A DNA stretch of 64,000 nt, from positions 4,978,501 to 5,042,500 of the forward strand of contig NZ_CP054698.1 of assembly GCF_014023275.1 (NCBI RefSeq), given 5' to 3'. Below are positions 44,635 through 53,109 of the stretch, in pieces. A program made the position numbers and the translations under genes. Source of the stretch: Nostoc edaphicum CCNP1411. Its GTDB lineage: Bacteria > Cyanobacteriota > Cyanobacteriia > Cyanobacteriales > Nostocaceae. The notes below the pieces were generated by a model. It did not search any database. It worked only from the letters and a program-made list of their open reading frames with translations, and was not told the origin of the DNA. Numbering within the stretch: the stretch's first letter is position 1; each line of letters starts with the position of its first letter.

Positions 44635-45108
44635 CTATGCAATATCAGGGGGTATCTGTTTTGGCGATCGCTGTTGTCGCAACTGTTGTTGCATGAGTTT
44701 TTCTAGTTCAGAACGCCGAACTTCAACGGTATGAGTGGTCTTACCCGGCGTCTCCAAAAAAACGATACTCTCTACGGGTTCTAATGCCACCAATTGAAAC
44801 AAAATATGGGTGACGGGAACAATTTTAGCTAGCATTTGAGGGTCAAGCCCAGCAGGGGAAATTAGAGAGACATCCTGTATGGTAGGGAAAGCGTAAATCA
44901 CACGCTTTTCCAATCCTGGATTAGCACGATTGCTCAATGTAGTTAAAACCCAGCTTGACTCCGAATTTTGGAGAATATAGTACTGGGAGTAGCGTAATTT
45001 TTGAGCGATCGCTCTAAGAGCAGGAGCAATTGCTGCAATCAGATTTGGTGTTATACCATCGCGGGGTGCATTGTCAATCAGCAATTGAATTTGTGCTTCT
45101 AAATCCAT
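44635..45108 (-). CDS. Conserved cyanobacterial hypothetical protein
   Basis: The start at 45108 (MDLEAQIQLLIDNAPRDGIT) gives 157 residues; the frame extends to 45147. The protein is soluble, alpha/beta, with YSQYYILQNSESSWVLTTLS, RVIYAFPTIQDVSLI, VTHILFQLVALEPVESIVFL and a charged C-terminal helix. No catalytic motif is visible. It diverges from hetZ with about 200 bp between the starts. The shared region could hold control sites for both, but expression in heterocyst development is only a guess from position. Confidence 0.75.
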   Translation of the reverse strand: MDLEAQIQLLIDNAPRDGITPNLIAAIAPALRAIAQKLRYSQYYILQNSESSWVLTTLSNRANPGLEKRVIYAFPTIQDVSLISPAGLDPQMLAKIVPVTHILFQLVALEPVESIVFLETPGKTTHTVEVRRSELEKLMQQQLRQQRSPKQIPPDIA

Positions 45109-45312
45109 AATGACTTGTATACGGCTCCTGGGTAATGGCAATAACATCTATCAAAGTGTGAACAATCCCATCAAAGTTGGGAATAATAAAATCAGCCACA
45201 TCCTCAATGTCGGATTGGTCTGCGTTTAGCTTATACGTAAAACTCAAAAAGCCAATACCCACAGTCGTACAGGTTGTATTTAAATACTTAGGGTCTTTTG
45301 AAAACCGAGACT

Positions 45313-46518
45313 ATGAATTCAGCCGCAACCGCAACTATTCCATCTGCAACTATTCTGGGAGACAATTCTAAAGGCGTGGAGGTGATCTTTCAACTCCTGT
45401 CCAAGGAGTTTCAGCAGTCAACTAAAGCTTCGGAAAAAAATTGCCACGATGTCGCAACACGTATTACTACCGAAGTCTACCGGATTTGTCATGAAAGCAA
45501 ACGTATTCAAGCTTCTGGGTCTGTAGAAAGCTCGGCAATGACTCTGGCTCGGCATCGGCTGCAACAATGTCTCAGATACTATCAGTTGGGTTCAAATCGG
45601 GGCAGGGTAGAATTACACAGTACTCTGAGTGCAATTATTTATCGATACATTAATCCGCCTCAGAGACAATTGAGCTATCAAGGGCGGCTGACCATAATTG
45701 AAGATTTTCTCCAGAGTTTTTATCTGGAAGCGTTGAATGCTTTCCGGCGAGAAAATCAACTCGGTGCTACTTATCGCCCTCAGACACTCTTGGAATTGTC
45801 CGAGTATATGGCATTTACCGAGCGCTACGGCAAGCGACGCATTCCTTTACCAGGCCGTCAGCAGCAGCTAATTATCCTCCGGGCACAAACTTTTTCCCAA
45901 CAGCAGCCCCCGGAAACTAGTGTAGATATAGAACAAGCCGCAGAAGGTAGCAATAATGAAGGTGATGGTTCTTGGGAAGAACCAGCAGTGCATCAATTGC
46001 GCTCCACAATGGCGACGCAAGCTGAACCCGAACCCGAAGAAGACACCTTGCGCTCCGTTGTCGTTACGGAATTAATGAATTATCTCGAACAACGGCAACA
46101 ATCTGACTGTGCTGATTACTTTTCCCTCCGCCTCCAGGATTTATCAGCACAGGAAATTGAGTCGATTTTAGGTTTAACTCCTCGTCAGAGAGATTATTTG
46201 CAGCAGCGCTTTAAGTATCATTTGATTCGGTTTGCCTTGTTACACCGTTGGGAATTAGTTCACGAGTGGCTGGAAGCTTCTTTACACACCAATTTGGGCT
46301 TAACTCCCCAGCAATGGCAAGTATATACAGCACAGCTGGACAATAAGCAACGGTCTTTATTAGAGTTGAAGCAACAAGGACAAGCTGATGAAAAAATAGC
46401 AAAAACTTTAGGGCTGTCAATGGCACAACTTCAAAAGCGATGGTTTAAGATTCTTGAGCAAGCTTGGGAAATTCGTAACTCATTAGTTTCCGGATCAGGT
46501 GCATCTACTCATGAATAG
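45313..46518 (+). CDS. hetZ: Heterocyst differentiation protein HetZ
   Basis: From ATG 45313 (MNSAATATIPSATILGDNSK) the protein has 401 residues, the size known for HetZ of Anabaena PCC 7120. HetZ is an early regulator of heterocyst differentiation, acting with HetR and HetP. Recognisable blocks are VEVIFQLLSKEFQQSTKASE, ARHRLQQCLRYYQLGSNRGR, YMAFTERYGKRRIPLPGRQQ, the C-terminal helix-turn-helix-like QRDYLQQRFKYHLIRFALLH, and QADEKIAKTLGLSMAQLQKR. A divergent acidic linker lies around 215-245. The stop overlaps the start of patU by 8 bp, so the two are co-translated. A TTG-started extension of five codons was rejected. Confidence 0.93.
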   Translation: MNSAATATIPSATILGDNSKGVEVIFQLLSKEFQQSTKASEKNCHDVATRITTEVYRICHESKRIQASGSVESSAMTLARHRLQQCLRYYQLGSNRGRVELHSTLSAIIYRYINPPQRQLSYQGRLTIIEDFLQSFYLEALNAFRRENQLGATYRPQTLLELSEYMAFTERYGKRRIPLPGRQQQLIILRAQTFSQQQPPETSVDIEQAAEGSNNEGDGSWEEPAVHQLRSTMATQAEPEPEEDTLRSVVVTELMNYLEQRQQSDCADYFSLRLQDLSAQEIESILGLTPRQRDYLQQRFKYHLIRFALLHRWELVHEWLEASLHTNLGLTPQQWQVYTAQLDNKQRSLLELKQQGQADEKIAKTLGLSMAQLQKRWFKILEQAWEIRNSLVSGSGASTHE

Positions 46519-47488
46519 TGACTCAGAATCCTTACAACACCAGTGTCTCGGTTGGTTATTGACAGATGATGTCAAAAATAACGAGCAATCGGTAGAATGT
46601 GAGGAAAATGACGGGGTAAAAAACCTCCTCAAAGAAGCCACTGCTTCAAAAAGCAGTGAGCCAAAATTGGGAGGAACACCCCAGGCCTTTCAATTGGGAG
46701 AAATTCCTACTGTGCAAGATCGTTTTCAAGCCGTCCTTAAGCATCGGTTACAAATCCAAGCCCAAGACCACCCACCGTTGTTTCCTTGGGAAACACAATT
46801 AATCGAATATCCTGATTTTGTTGATGAGCCTTCAATGACACTCGTTCCTACGTGGGGATGGATGGTACAACAGTCAAAGTTGAACTTACCGACTCGCTTA
46901 CCGGAAAGAGTTTTCCAACAATTGCTAGAACAGTGTCAGGCTTTGGTGACATCTTCAGTGCCGTTGGGGGCAAAATTAGTTCAAGTGGTGGAGAACTTTT
47001 TTCCCAACGAGTCTCAAGCACTAAATGACATAGCTGGATTGGTGCTAAGAAGCACCTATCGCTCTGTAAATACTCTGGAGACAATGCCCACTATTCAGAG
47101 CGATTACTCAGATTTACAACCGCGTCAACAGATGGCTTTGTCGTTGCTAGCAGCTAAACAACTGCTGGAAAATCTGACTCTACCACTTTCAGCAACCAGT
47201 CCAGTGGTAGAAAGAGAATGGCTAACCAGTGTTGGTACTTTGAACATCAGAGTAGAGTATCAGTCTCTAGGTAAACTTACGAAGTTACTTGTTCAAGCCG
47301 AGTTACCAGTTAAAGGAACTTTAACGCTGCGAGGAAGTGGCACATTAGCAATGGCAACATCTTCAACTTCAGAATACTTAAGTGTAGAGTTAAGCTGCGA
47401 ACAACTTAACCCAACTTATACCCTAGAAGTTGAGTTTCCAGAAATAGATCAACAGCCATTGTTGTTCGTCATTAATCCCGCGATTTAG
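46511..47488 (+). CDS. patU: Heterocyst patterning protein PatU, full length
   Basis: ATG 46511 (MNSDSESLQHQCLGWLLTDD) lies inside the hetZ stop region, giving 325 residues. It matches PatU: the N-terminal part corresponds to PatU5 and the C-terminal part (YSDLQPRQQMALSLLAAKQL to the end) to PatU3 of Anabaena PCC 7120, where the gene is split in two. Here the reading frame is continuous, as reported for Nostoc punctiforme. PatU influences heterocyst spacing in concert with HetZ. The central region (about 25-65) is low-complexity and variable. Assignment rests on recognition of sequence and of the hetZ-patU order. Confidence 0.88.
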   Translation: MNSDSESLQHQCLGWLLTDDVKNNEQSVECEENDGVKNLLKEATASKSSEPKLGGTPQAFQLGEIPTVQDRFQAVLKHRLQIQAQDHPPLFPWETQLIEYPDFVDEPSMTLVPTWGWMVQQSKLNLPTRLPERVFQQLLEQCQALVTSSVPLGAKLVQVVENFFPNESQALNDIAGLVLRSTYRSVNTLETMPTIQSDYSDLQPRQQMALSLLAAKQLLENLTLPLSATSPVVEREWLTSVGTLNIRVEYQSLGKLTKLLVQAELPVKGTLTLRGSGTLAMATSSTSEYLSVELSCEQLNPTYTLEVEFPEIDQQPLLFVINPAI

Positions 47489-47629
47489 TTTAAATTACCA
47501 CCGCTAGCACACTACGTCGCCCAACGCCGACATATATTAAGAGGATTTTCCTAGTTTTGAAGCTCATCCTATTTTTCAACAAGCGGTCATTAGGGTGTCT
47601 ACGAGAAGCAGTTATTACAAAGACACAAG

Positions 47630-47661
47630 GACACGGAGAAATTTGATCATTTCTCCGTGTC
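47630..47661 (+). terminator. Hairpin after hetZ-patU
   Basis: GACACGGAGAAAT (47630-47642) and ATTTCTCCGTGTC (47649-47661) form a perfect 13-bp stem with a 6-nt loop, about 140 bp after patU. The surrounding sequence is a dispersed ACACGGAGA-type repeat, so the terminator role is inferred. The rest of 47489-47799 has no gene. Confidence 0.5.
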
Positions 47662-47799
47662 TCCACGTCTCTCTCTCCGTATCTTCTTGCTTCGCCGATC
47701 TCCCCCTATCTATCATTTTTTTGACACAGTAGTAGGTGGCTAATGACGTCCCCCGCATTGTGTCTGTCGCATCTACATAATTGCTTCCATTAGACTCAA

Positions 47800-50121
47800 A
47801 TGTTTAACTTATCCAGGATGAATCGGTTTTGGCGTCTCCCTGTAGGTAATTTCTGGCCGCAAAATCCGCAGGGGTCGCATTTGATAGAAGTAGAAGATTC
47901 AATTTCCTTGCGGGTGCTAGTGCTAGCGTTGGTTATTTTGGGAATTGTGGCGACGGATATCGCAGCTGAGACTTCATTTAGTTTTTGGGCGTTACCCCTA
48001 AGTGTAGTAGGCGCGATTTGGAGTTACTATCGTCGCTGCGATCGCAATGTTGCAGTTAAGTTCTGCATCGCCATCGGAATGTTAGTAGCACTGGGTGCTT
48101 TTTTTGGGCGATTAGTGGGGGAGTTAAATGATACGCGGTTGAGTTTGGCAGAGTTATTAATTCAACTCCAGGTGTTGCATAGCTTTGATACACCCCGCCG
48201 CAAAAATTTGGGCTATTCAATTGTTATAGGACTGATTTTATTGGGTGTGGCAGCAACGCTAAGTCAGACTTTAGCATTTGCACCTGTGTTGCTGTTGTTT
48301 TTAGCGATCGCTTTACCAACTTTAGTATTAGATTACCGCTCACGCTTGGGTTTGCAACCATTAAAAACTCAAAAGGAAAAATTCAATAAGAATAATTCCT
48401 CAACTCTTAATTTTAAATTTTTAATTCTGAATTTTTTGCTAATTGTCGGTCTGGGACTGGCAATTTTTGCTGTTTTACCCAGATTCCCTGGCTATCAATT
48501 ACGGAATTTTCCTGTAAGTTCTGCTATTCAAGTAAAAGGTAATTTTACAGGACGTAGTATCATTAATCCCGGTTATGTCCGCGAAGGCAATGGTAATGGT
48601 CAAGGCGGTGGTAGCGGTGGTACGAGGCAAAACCAAGCTGGTCAACCAGGAAAAGTAGATAATAACTTTTATTACGGTTTTAATAGCCAAATTAATCAAA
48701 ACCTGCGTGGCGAGATGAAACCTAAAGTTGTGATGCGGGTGCGATCGCAAGCTGAGGGTTTTTGGCGGGTGCTAGGATTTGACCGTTATACAGGTAAGGG
48801 ATGGGAAGTTTCTCGGAATGAAGATGTTACGACTATCAGGCGATCGCCTTGGTCTTACCAAATTTTTCTTCCCCCACCTCTGATTAATACTAAAACCCAG
48901 GAGATAGTACAAACTTATACAGTAGTAGCGGATTTGCCTAATCTAATTCCAACGATGGCTTATCCCAAAGAGATTTACTTTCCCACACCGATGATCGCAG
49001 TTGATAAAGAAGACGGATTGCGATCGCCTGTGGAATTATCAGAAGGACTCACCTACACTGTAATTTCCGAAGTACCATACCGCGATCGCACTTTATTAGG
49101 TCAAGCTTCTACAAAATACCCGCAACAGATTAAGAAGCATTATCTGCAAATTCCTCCCGAAATTTCGGAAAAAGTCCGTCAACGCACCGAAGAAATCCTC
49201 GCCAACTACAATCGTGAACGAGTCGCAAAGTCTTCTAAAAGCCTAGATTCACCCTATGAAAAGGCTCTCTACTTAGCTCAATACCTAAAGCAAAACTACT
49301 CTGTTCCCCAAAATCCCTTAGAACTGCCTTATTTAAGTGAAAAAGAAGACTTGGTAGAGGCTTTTTTGTTCAAGTATAAAGGAGGATATCCAGACCACTT
49401 TTCGACAGTTCTCACGGTGATGCTGCGCTCCATTGGCATTCCAGCACGATTAGTAGCGGGGTTTAGTCCTGGACAGTTTAATCCATTTACAGGGCTGTAT
49501 ATTGTCCGTAATACTGACGCTTATGCGATGACGGAAGTGTATTTTCCTAAATATGGTTGGTTTGCCTTTGACCCCATTCCCAATCATCCCCTGATTCCCC
49601 CATCTATTGAAGACACTCAGACTTTTAGTGTCTTGCGCCAATTGTGGAATTGGGTTGCTGGATGGTTGCCTTCTCCGGTGACAGGTTTTTTGAATAATGT
49701 ATTTGAGACAATATTTAGGTGGGTGATTAGAGCGATCGCTTGGTTTATCGCTTTATTTTCTCAAGGTTGGTTTGGCGTATTGACTGGCTTAATTGTGGGT
49801 ACTACAACGGCTTTTTTCGCTTGGCTGGGTTGGGGTCAGTGGCGACAGTGGCGCAATCGTCGATGGTTAAAGAAATTGCCAGCAATGGAAAGCCTGTATC
49901 AACAAATGCTGCAATGGACAACCCAAAAAGGTTTGGGTAAGCATCCAGCACAAACACCTTTAGAGTATGCCAGAGTCTCATACCAGCATCACGCCCCTGC
50001 AACTGCTGAGGTAATAGATGAGATTAGCCAAGCCTATGTTGGCTGGCGTTATGGTGATCATACGCCTAACTTGAAGCGACTGCGAGAAAGATGGCAAGGT
50101 TTGAAAAAGACTGCTAAGTAA
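47800..50121 (+). CDS. TgpA-like membrane protein with degenerate transglutaminase core
   Basis: A 773-residue protein with the DUF3488/transglutaminase-like/DUF4129 architecture. About six N-terminal membrane segments (roughly 35-235), a periplasmic domain with a transglutaminase-like core (about 480-600), a membrane segment near 650-680, and a cytoplasmic DUF4129 tail (ESLYQQMLQWTTQKGLGKHP). In active members the core starts with G-x-C-x-H-x-A and later has D-A-H-A-W. Here the equivalent positions read GGYPDHFST (Pro531 for Cys) and DAYAMTEVY (Tyr575 for His), so peptide cross-linking activity is unlikely. The rest (RSIGIPARLVAGFSPGQFNP) is well preserved. Gly-rich loop GNGNGQGGGSGGTRQ at about 265-280. 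Confidence 0.88.
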   Translation: MFNLSRMNRFWRLPVGNFWPQNPQGSHLIEVEDSISLRVLVLALVILGIVATDIAAETSFSFWALPLSVVGAIWSYYRRCDRNVAVKFCIAIGMLVALGAFFGRLVGELNDTRLSLAELLIQLQVLHSFDTPRRKNLGYSIVIGLILLGVAATLSQTLAFAPVLLLFLAIALPTLVLDYRSRLGLQPLKTQKEKFNKNNSSTLNFKFLILNFLLIVGLGLAIFAVLPRFPGYQLRNFPVSSAIQVKGNFTGRSIINPGYVREGNGNGQGGGSGGTRQNQAGQPGKVDNNFYYGFNSQINQNLRGEMKPKVVMRVRSQAEGFWRVLGFDRYTGKGWEVSRNEDVTTIRRSPWSYQIFLPPPLINTKTQEIVQTYTVVADLPNLIPTMAYPKEIYFPTPMIAVDKEDGLRSPVELSEGLTYTVISEVPYRDRTLLGQASTKYPQQIKKHYLQIPPEISEKVRQRTEEILANYNRERVAKSSKSLDSPYEKALYLAQYLKQNYSVPQNPLELPYLSEKEDLVEAFLFKYKGGYPDHFSTVLTVMLRSIGIPARLVAGFSPGQFNPFTGLYIVRNTDAYAMTEVYFPKYGWFAFDPIPNHPLIPPSIEDTQTFSVLRQLWNWVAGWLPSPVTGFLNNVFETIFRWVIRAIAWFIALFSQGWFGVLTGLIVGTTTAFFAWLGWGQWRQWRNRRWLKKLPAMESLYQQMLQWTTQKGLGKHPAQTPLEYARVSYQHHAPATAEVIDEISQAYVGWRYGDHTPNLKRLRERWQGLKKTAK

Positions 50122-50213
50122 TTTAAATCCTAGCAGAGCGCTAAATTTTCAGGTTATCTCTTTTAAGAGAATATCCACTTATTGAGACAGACCCAATTAG
50201 ACAAATAATTTAG

Positions 50214-50618
50214 ATGCCAAAGAAGAAGTTTGAAGATATTCCCTTTTCTCCTTTAGTCAGCATTGATACGGATACTCCAATTTCTATAGATCAAGTTTCA
50301 AACATTTTGAGGGAGCGACAAAAGGGAGCTAGTATCTGCATTCGTAGTACAGAGGGACACACTAACCGAGGCGGGTACTTCTTTCATGTCCTGCCTAAAG
50401 ACAGTGATTTAAGCAAATGCGAGTTATACAACTTTGAGAAAACGTTAGTTGCTACATTACCTGTCGAACAGATAACCCTCTTTATAAATCATTGTTCAGG
50501 CTTGGAGTTCAACGAATGGGTATTTCAATTCTGCCAATCAGTTATTAATTTCCGGCTTGATCCAGATGAACCTGAATCTGCTGAACTTGAATCTACGGAG
50601 TTTGATTCCCTTGAATAA
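50214..50618 (+). CDS. Hypothetical protein, 134 aa
   Basis: The product begins MPKKKFEDIPFSPLVSIDTD and is a soluble, mildly acidic protein with alternating strands and helices (ISIDQVSNILRERQKGASIC, GGYFFHVLPKD, ATLPVEQITLFINHCSGLEF) and a very acidic tail rich in Glu. No family is recognised. Its 3' end overlaps the end of the minus-strand ORF at 50593-50859. It sits on the border of the methylase island, so it may be accessory, but nothing shows a shared function. Confidence 0.6.
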   Translation: MPKKKFEDIPFSPLVSIDTDTPISIDQVSNILRERQKGASICIRSTEGHTNRGGYFFHVLPKDSDLSKCELYNFEKTLVATLPVEQITLFINHCSGLEFNEWVFQFCQSVINFRLDPDEPESAELESTEFDSLE

Positions 50619-50859
50619 GTCGCTTTGGTTTTTTTCCTGTTCGCTTTAATGTCAATTTTCCTTTTTTATACTCAAATTCTCTCCAAGCATATTTATCTGT
50701 AAGTAAGTAAACTTTGCTGACTCTTAGCTGGCTGAGAACTAAATTTTGTTTTTTCTTTGTTGAAACAGCAGAGCTTAATAAGAAGCAAACTTCATCTGAT
50801 TGCCAACCAACTCGCTCATTCTCGTGGAGGATGTCTTTGGGCTTCCAATAAAAGAACAA
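50593..50859 (-). CDS. Small ORF overlapping the methylase 3' end
   Basis: An 88-codon ORF (MFFYWKPKDILHENERVGWQ), mostly basic towards the end (YKKGKLTLKRTGKKPKRL). Its first 85 bp overlap the end of the methylase gene in another frame. Translation could begin further in, so that only about 60 residues after the methylase stop are real, or it could be the rest of the methylase C-terminus displaced by a frameshift. No domain is recognised. The coding style (VLSQLRVSKVYLLTDKYAWR) looks plausible. Confidence 0.4.
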   Translation of the reverse strand: MFFYWKPKDILHENERVGWQSDEVCFLLSSAVSTKKKQNLVLSQLRVSKVYLLTDKYAWREFEYKKGKLTLKRTGKKPKRLIQGNQTP

Positions 50860-52877
50860 ACCAGTTCTTGTACCGACGATGTGAGCATTAATTGAGAGCG
50901 GTCTAAAAAGCTTCCAATATCCGATTTGAGATTCTCTATTTTTTGGTGCTGACTCAAATACTGACGGCGAATTTCCTCTTGAACATCTTTAGGTGGAAGT
51001 GGAATCATTACTTGCAACAATTCCTTTGAGTTAATTCTCAGACGGCCAATACCTGCTACCAAATGCATAATTTGCCCATAAACAAAGTCTGACCTAAGTA
51101 AAACGCTTAGTATAAGAGGGTCAATTAGATATGTGCCATCAGATGCTTTATTGACAGCAAAAACTGAACATTCTGACGAGACAAAACCTGGTTCTGCAAA
51201 ACTCATTAATGCAACCTTTCGCAGGTTAGGACGCATTTTTGCAAAAACTATATCACTAGGTTGGTACATCTTGACTGAGCTTTTCAATGAGTCAGATGGA
51301 GTTGGAACTTGTTCAAATTGTCCAGTATTTGATTCAATATTTGCCAACCCTGTATACCGAATAATTGCACTTGAGAGTTCTTTACATGGAGAAATAGATA
51401 CATTCCTTTCTGCACAAATATCGGCTAAACGTTTTAATGGATAAATACAAGTAGCAATTAATTGTTGGCTTTTTATTCTAGACGGGTGATGATACTGAAA
51501 ATCTATTCGATACCCATTTCTCTCTTTGTCAAAATTAGAATAAATATCAGCAGTATAGATATTTTCTGATTCATCAACCTGGCCTTCTTGAAGGTATTTG
51601 TGCCAAGCATTTAATATAGAGGGAAGATCGCTATTAAGATAATTTTTCCCATCCTCGTCATAACGAATGTCTTCATCGCCACTTGTTTTACGTCCAACTT
51701 TATCTGCTTTAGCAAAAAATACTGAAAGATTGCTATTCTCAGCACAAGTTTTTTTAGACATTATTAAAATGGAGGCATTCACGGTAGCATAAGGCATGAA
51801 TGCAGTTTCAGGAAGACTGATAACAGCTTTTAGATCAAAGTTTTTAATAATAAACTGTCTTACGTCAGTTGCGTGAGGCAAATTTAAAACACCCTCGTCA
51901 AGAATTATGGCAAGTGTACCCTTTTTACGTAAAAGAGCATGGCAACGTTCTATAAAGAGAATTCCACGCCGACGAGATGATTTACCTAATCCTAATTCAA
52001 ATGTTTCTAAAACATCAGACTCAGTAAAATCGCTGCCAAATGGGGGGTTAGTGATTATTGCATCAAAACATGAAAAGAATTGTTTAGCTTGATTACCAAG
52101 CGTTCCCCCAGAAGGAAGAAACACTGTACGAATGTTTTTTGCTCCGTGAAGAAGCATATTAATTCCCGAAACCCAAGAGAGTCGCTCGTCAATCTCAATA
52201 CTTGTAAGGGATGAATAATTTATTTGATGCCTTGTAATGCTACAGAGAAATCCACCCGTCCCGGATGCTGGATCACAGATATCACCTTTAATATAAGGCT
52301 GGCAAGCGGAAACAATAAAATCAATAATATGAGGCGGTGTGAAAAATTGTTGATGATCGCCTTTGCCAAAAGTATTACGAACAATTTCTTCATAAGCCAA
52401 TCCTTTCACATCAAATTGTGTAGATGTGAAATTGAACGATTGAAGGGCTAAGACACATTTCATGATTGCACTATCAGAGCAATCAAGTTCACTAAACCGT
52501 TTTGGAATAAGGTTGCTGTGCTGGTGTGAAAGGTGCTGATAGTATTTTCGGACAACGCAGGGATTTACGGAAAGTTCAGAAGGGGAGAAGGGTGTGGATG
52601 CTCCACTGTTGTAAGTTTTATCAGATATAATCTTGGCGAAGACTAGTTTCGTGATTTCGTCAAAGCGGCTGATGATATTGCTCTGGCTATCATTGTCACG
52701 GAGAATGTCATGAAGCCGAGATACCAGTAGGCGAATACTTCTTAAGTCGAACACATCTGACGACACGAAACCTGTCTTCTCTGAAAATAGCTTAAGCTGT
52801 TGTTGAAGTTCCTTGGGCGAGGCAGTTTCAACAGAGTTAACATGGTGCAGAGCTTTGCTCGACAAGTATTTAGACAT
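50775..52877 (-). CDS. N6-adenine DNA methylase fused to a specificity-like domain
   Basis: A 700-residue HsdM-type methylase. The SAM-binding motif GDICDPASGTGGFL and the catalytic TNPPFGSDFTESDV (N-P-P-F) identify an adenine-N6 methyltransferase. The N-terminus is helical, as in HsdM. From about residue 460 the protein continues into a region like a type I specificity subunit half: YTGLANIESNTGQFEQVPTP, SDIVFAKMRPNLRKVALMSF, then IPLPPKDVQEEIRRQYLSQH and a coiled coil (KIENLKSDIGSFLDRSQLM). Such M-S fusions often dimerise to read a palindromic or bipartite site. No restriction subunit is present nearby, so it may be an orphan modification enzyme. Divergent from the XRE regulator. Confidence 0.88.
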   Translation of the reverse strand: MSKYLSSKALHHVNSVETASPKELQQQLKLFSEKTGFVSSDVFDLRSIRLLVSRLHDILRDNDSQSNIISRFDEITKLVFAKIISDKTYNSGASTPFSPSELSVNPCVVRKYYQHLSHQHSNLIPKRFSELDCSDSAIMKCVLALQSFNFTSTQFDVKGLAYEEIVRNTFGKGDHQQFFTPPHIIDFIVSACQPYIKGDICDPASGTGGFLCSITRHQINYSSLTSIEIDERLSWVSGINMLLHGAKNIRTVFLPSGGTLGNQAKQFFSCFDAIITNPPFGSDFTESDVLETFELGLGKSSRRRGILFIERCHALLRKKGTLAIILDEGVLNLPHATDVRQFIIKNFDLKAVISLPETAFMPYATVNASILIMSKKTCAENSNLSVFFAKADKVGRKTSGDEDIRYDEDGKNYLNSDLPSILNAWHKYLQEGQVDESENIYTADIYSNFDKERNGYRIDFQYHHPSRIKSQQLIATCIYPLKRLADICAERNVSISPCKELSSAIIRYTGLANIESNTGQFEQVPTPSDSLKSSVKMYQPSDIVFAKMRPNLRKVALMSFAEPGFVSSECSVFAVNKASDGTYLIDPLILSVLLRSDFVYGQIMHLVAGIGRLRINSKELLQVMIPLPPKDVQEEIRRQYLSQHQKIENLKSDIGSFLDRSQLMLTSSVQELVCSFIGSPKTSSTRMSELVGNQMKFASY

Positions 52878-53019
52878 GGCAAAACATTATAAAACCTTAT
52901 TATGGGTTGAAATTATCGAGACTATTAGCAAGCTATTTAAAGTAATTGCTGGGATCGAAGTAGATCAAAACTCTGAAGATTACCTTACAGGTTTTTATCA
53001 TATTTTGTCGCAATCCTAA
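52876..53019 (+). CDS. Possible small protein, 47 aa, divergent from the methylase
   Basis: ATG 52876 to TAA encodes MAKHYKTLLWVEIIETISKL, an amphipathic helix, then VDQNSEDYLTGFYHILSQS. Its start codon overlaps the start codon of the methylase on the other strand (the shared bases form CATG), so the two genes cannot both have upstream signals outside each other. There is no clear ribosome-binding site. Low confidence. Confidence 0.3.
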   Translation: MAKHYKTLLWVEIIETISKLFKVIAGIEVDQNSEDYLTGFYHILSQS

Positions 53020-53033
53020 ATTTACATCCATTA

Positions 53034-53076
53034 TTGTCTACCGTCTGTAGACAGTTGTCAACTATTTTTAGACAAC
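53034..53076. promoter_or_regulatory. Paired inverted repeats, putative operators of the XRE regulator
   Basis: Two adjacent inverted repeats share half-sites of the TTGTCTA/TAGACAA type. The first is GTCTAC-n5-GTAGAC (within 53034-53054), the second GTTGTC-n11-GACAAC (53054-53076). They lie 34 bp upstream of the XRE start at 53110 and about 160 bp from the methylase start. The arrangement recalls controller-protein boxes of restriction-modification systems. Confidence 0.6.
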
Positions 53077-53109
53077 TTACACTAAAATCATGATTTGAAG
53101 TTGAGCCGT

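Noticed and set aside
45109..45312. A possible HetR-binding palindrome upstream of hetZ
   Set aside because: Only a half-like AGGGTCT is visible; no convincing palindrome could be read, so no site was annotated.
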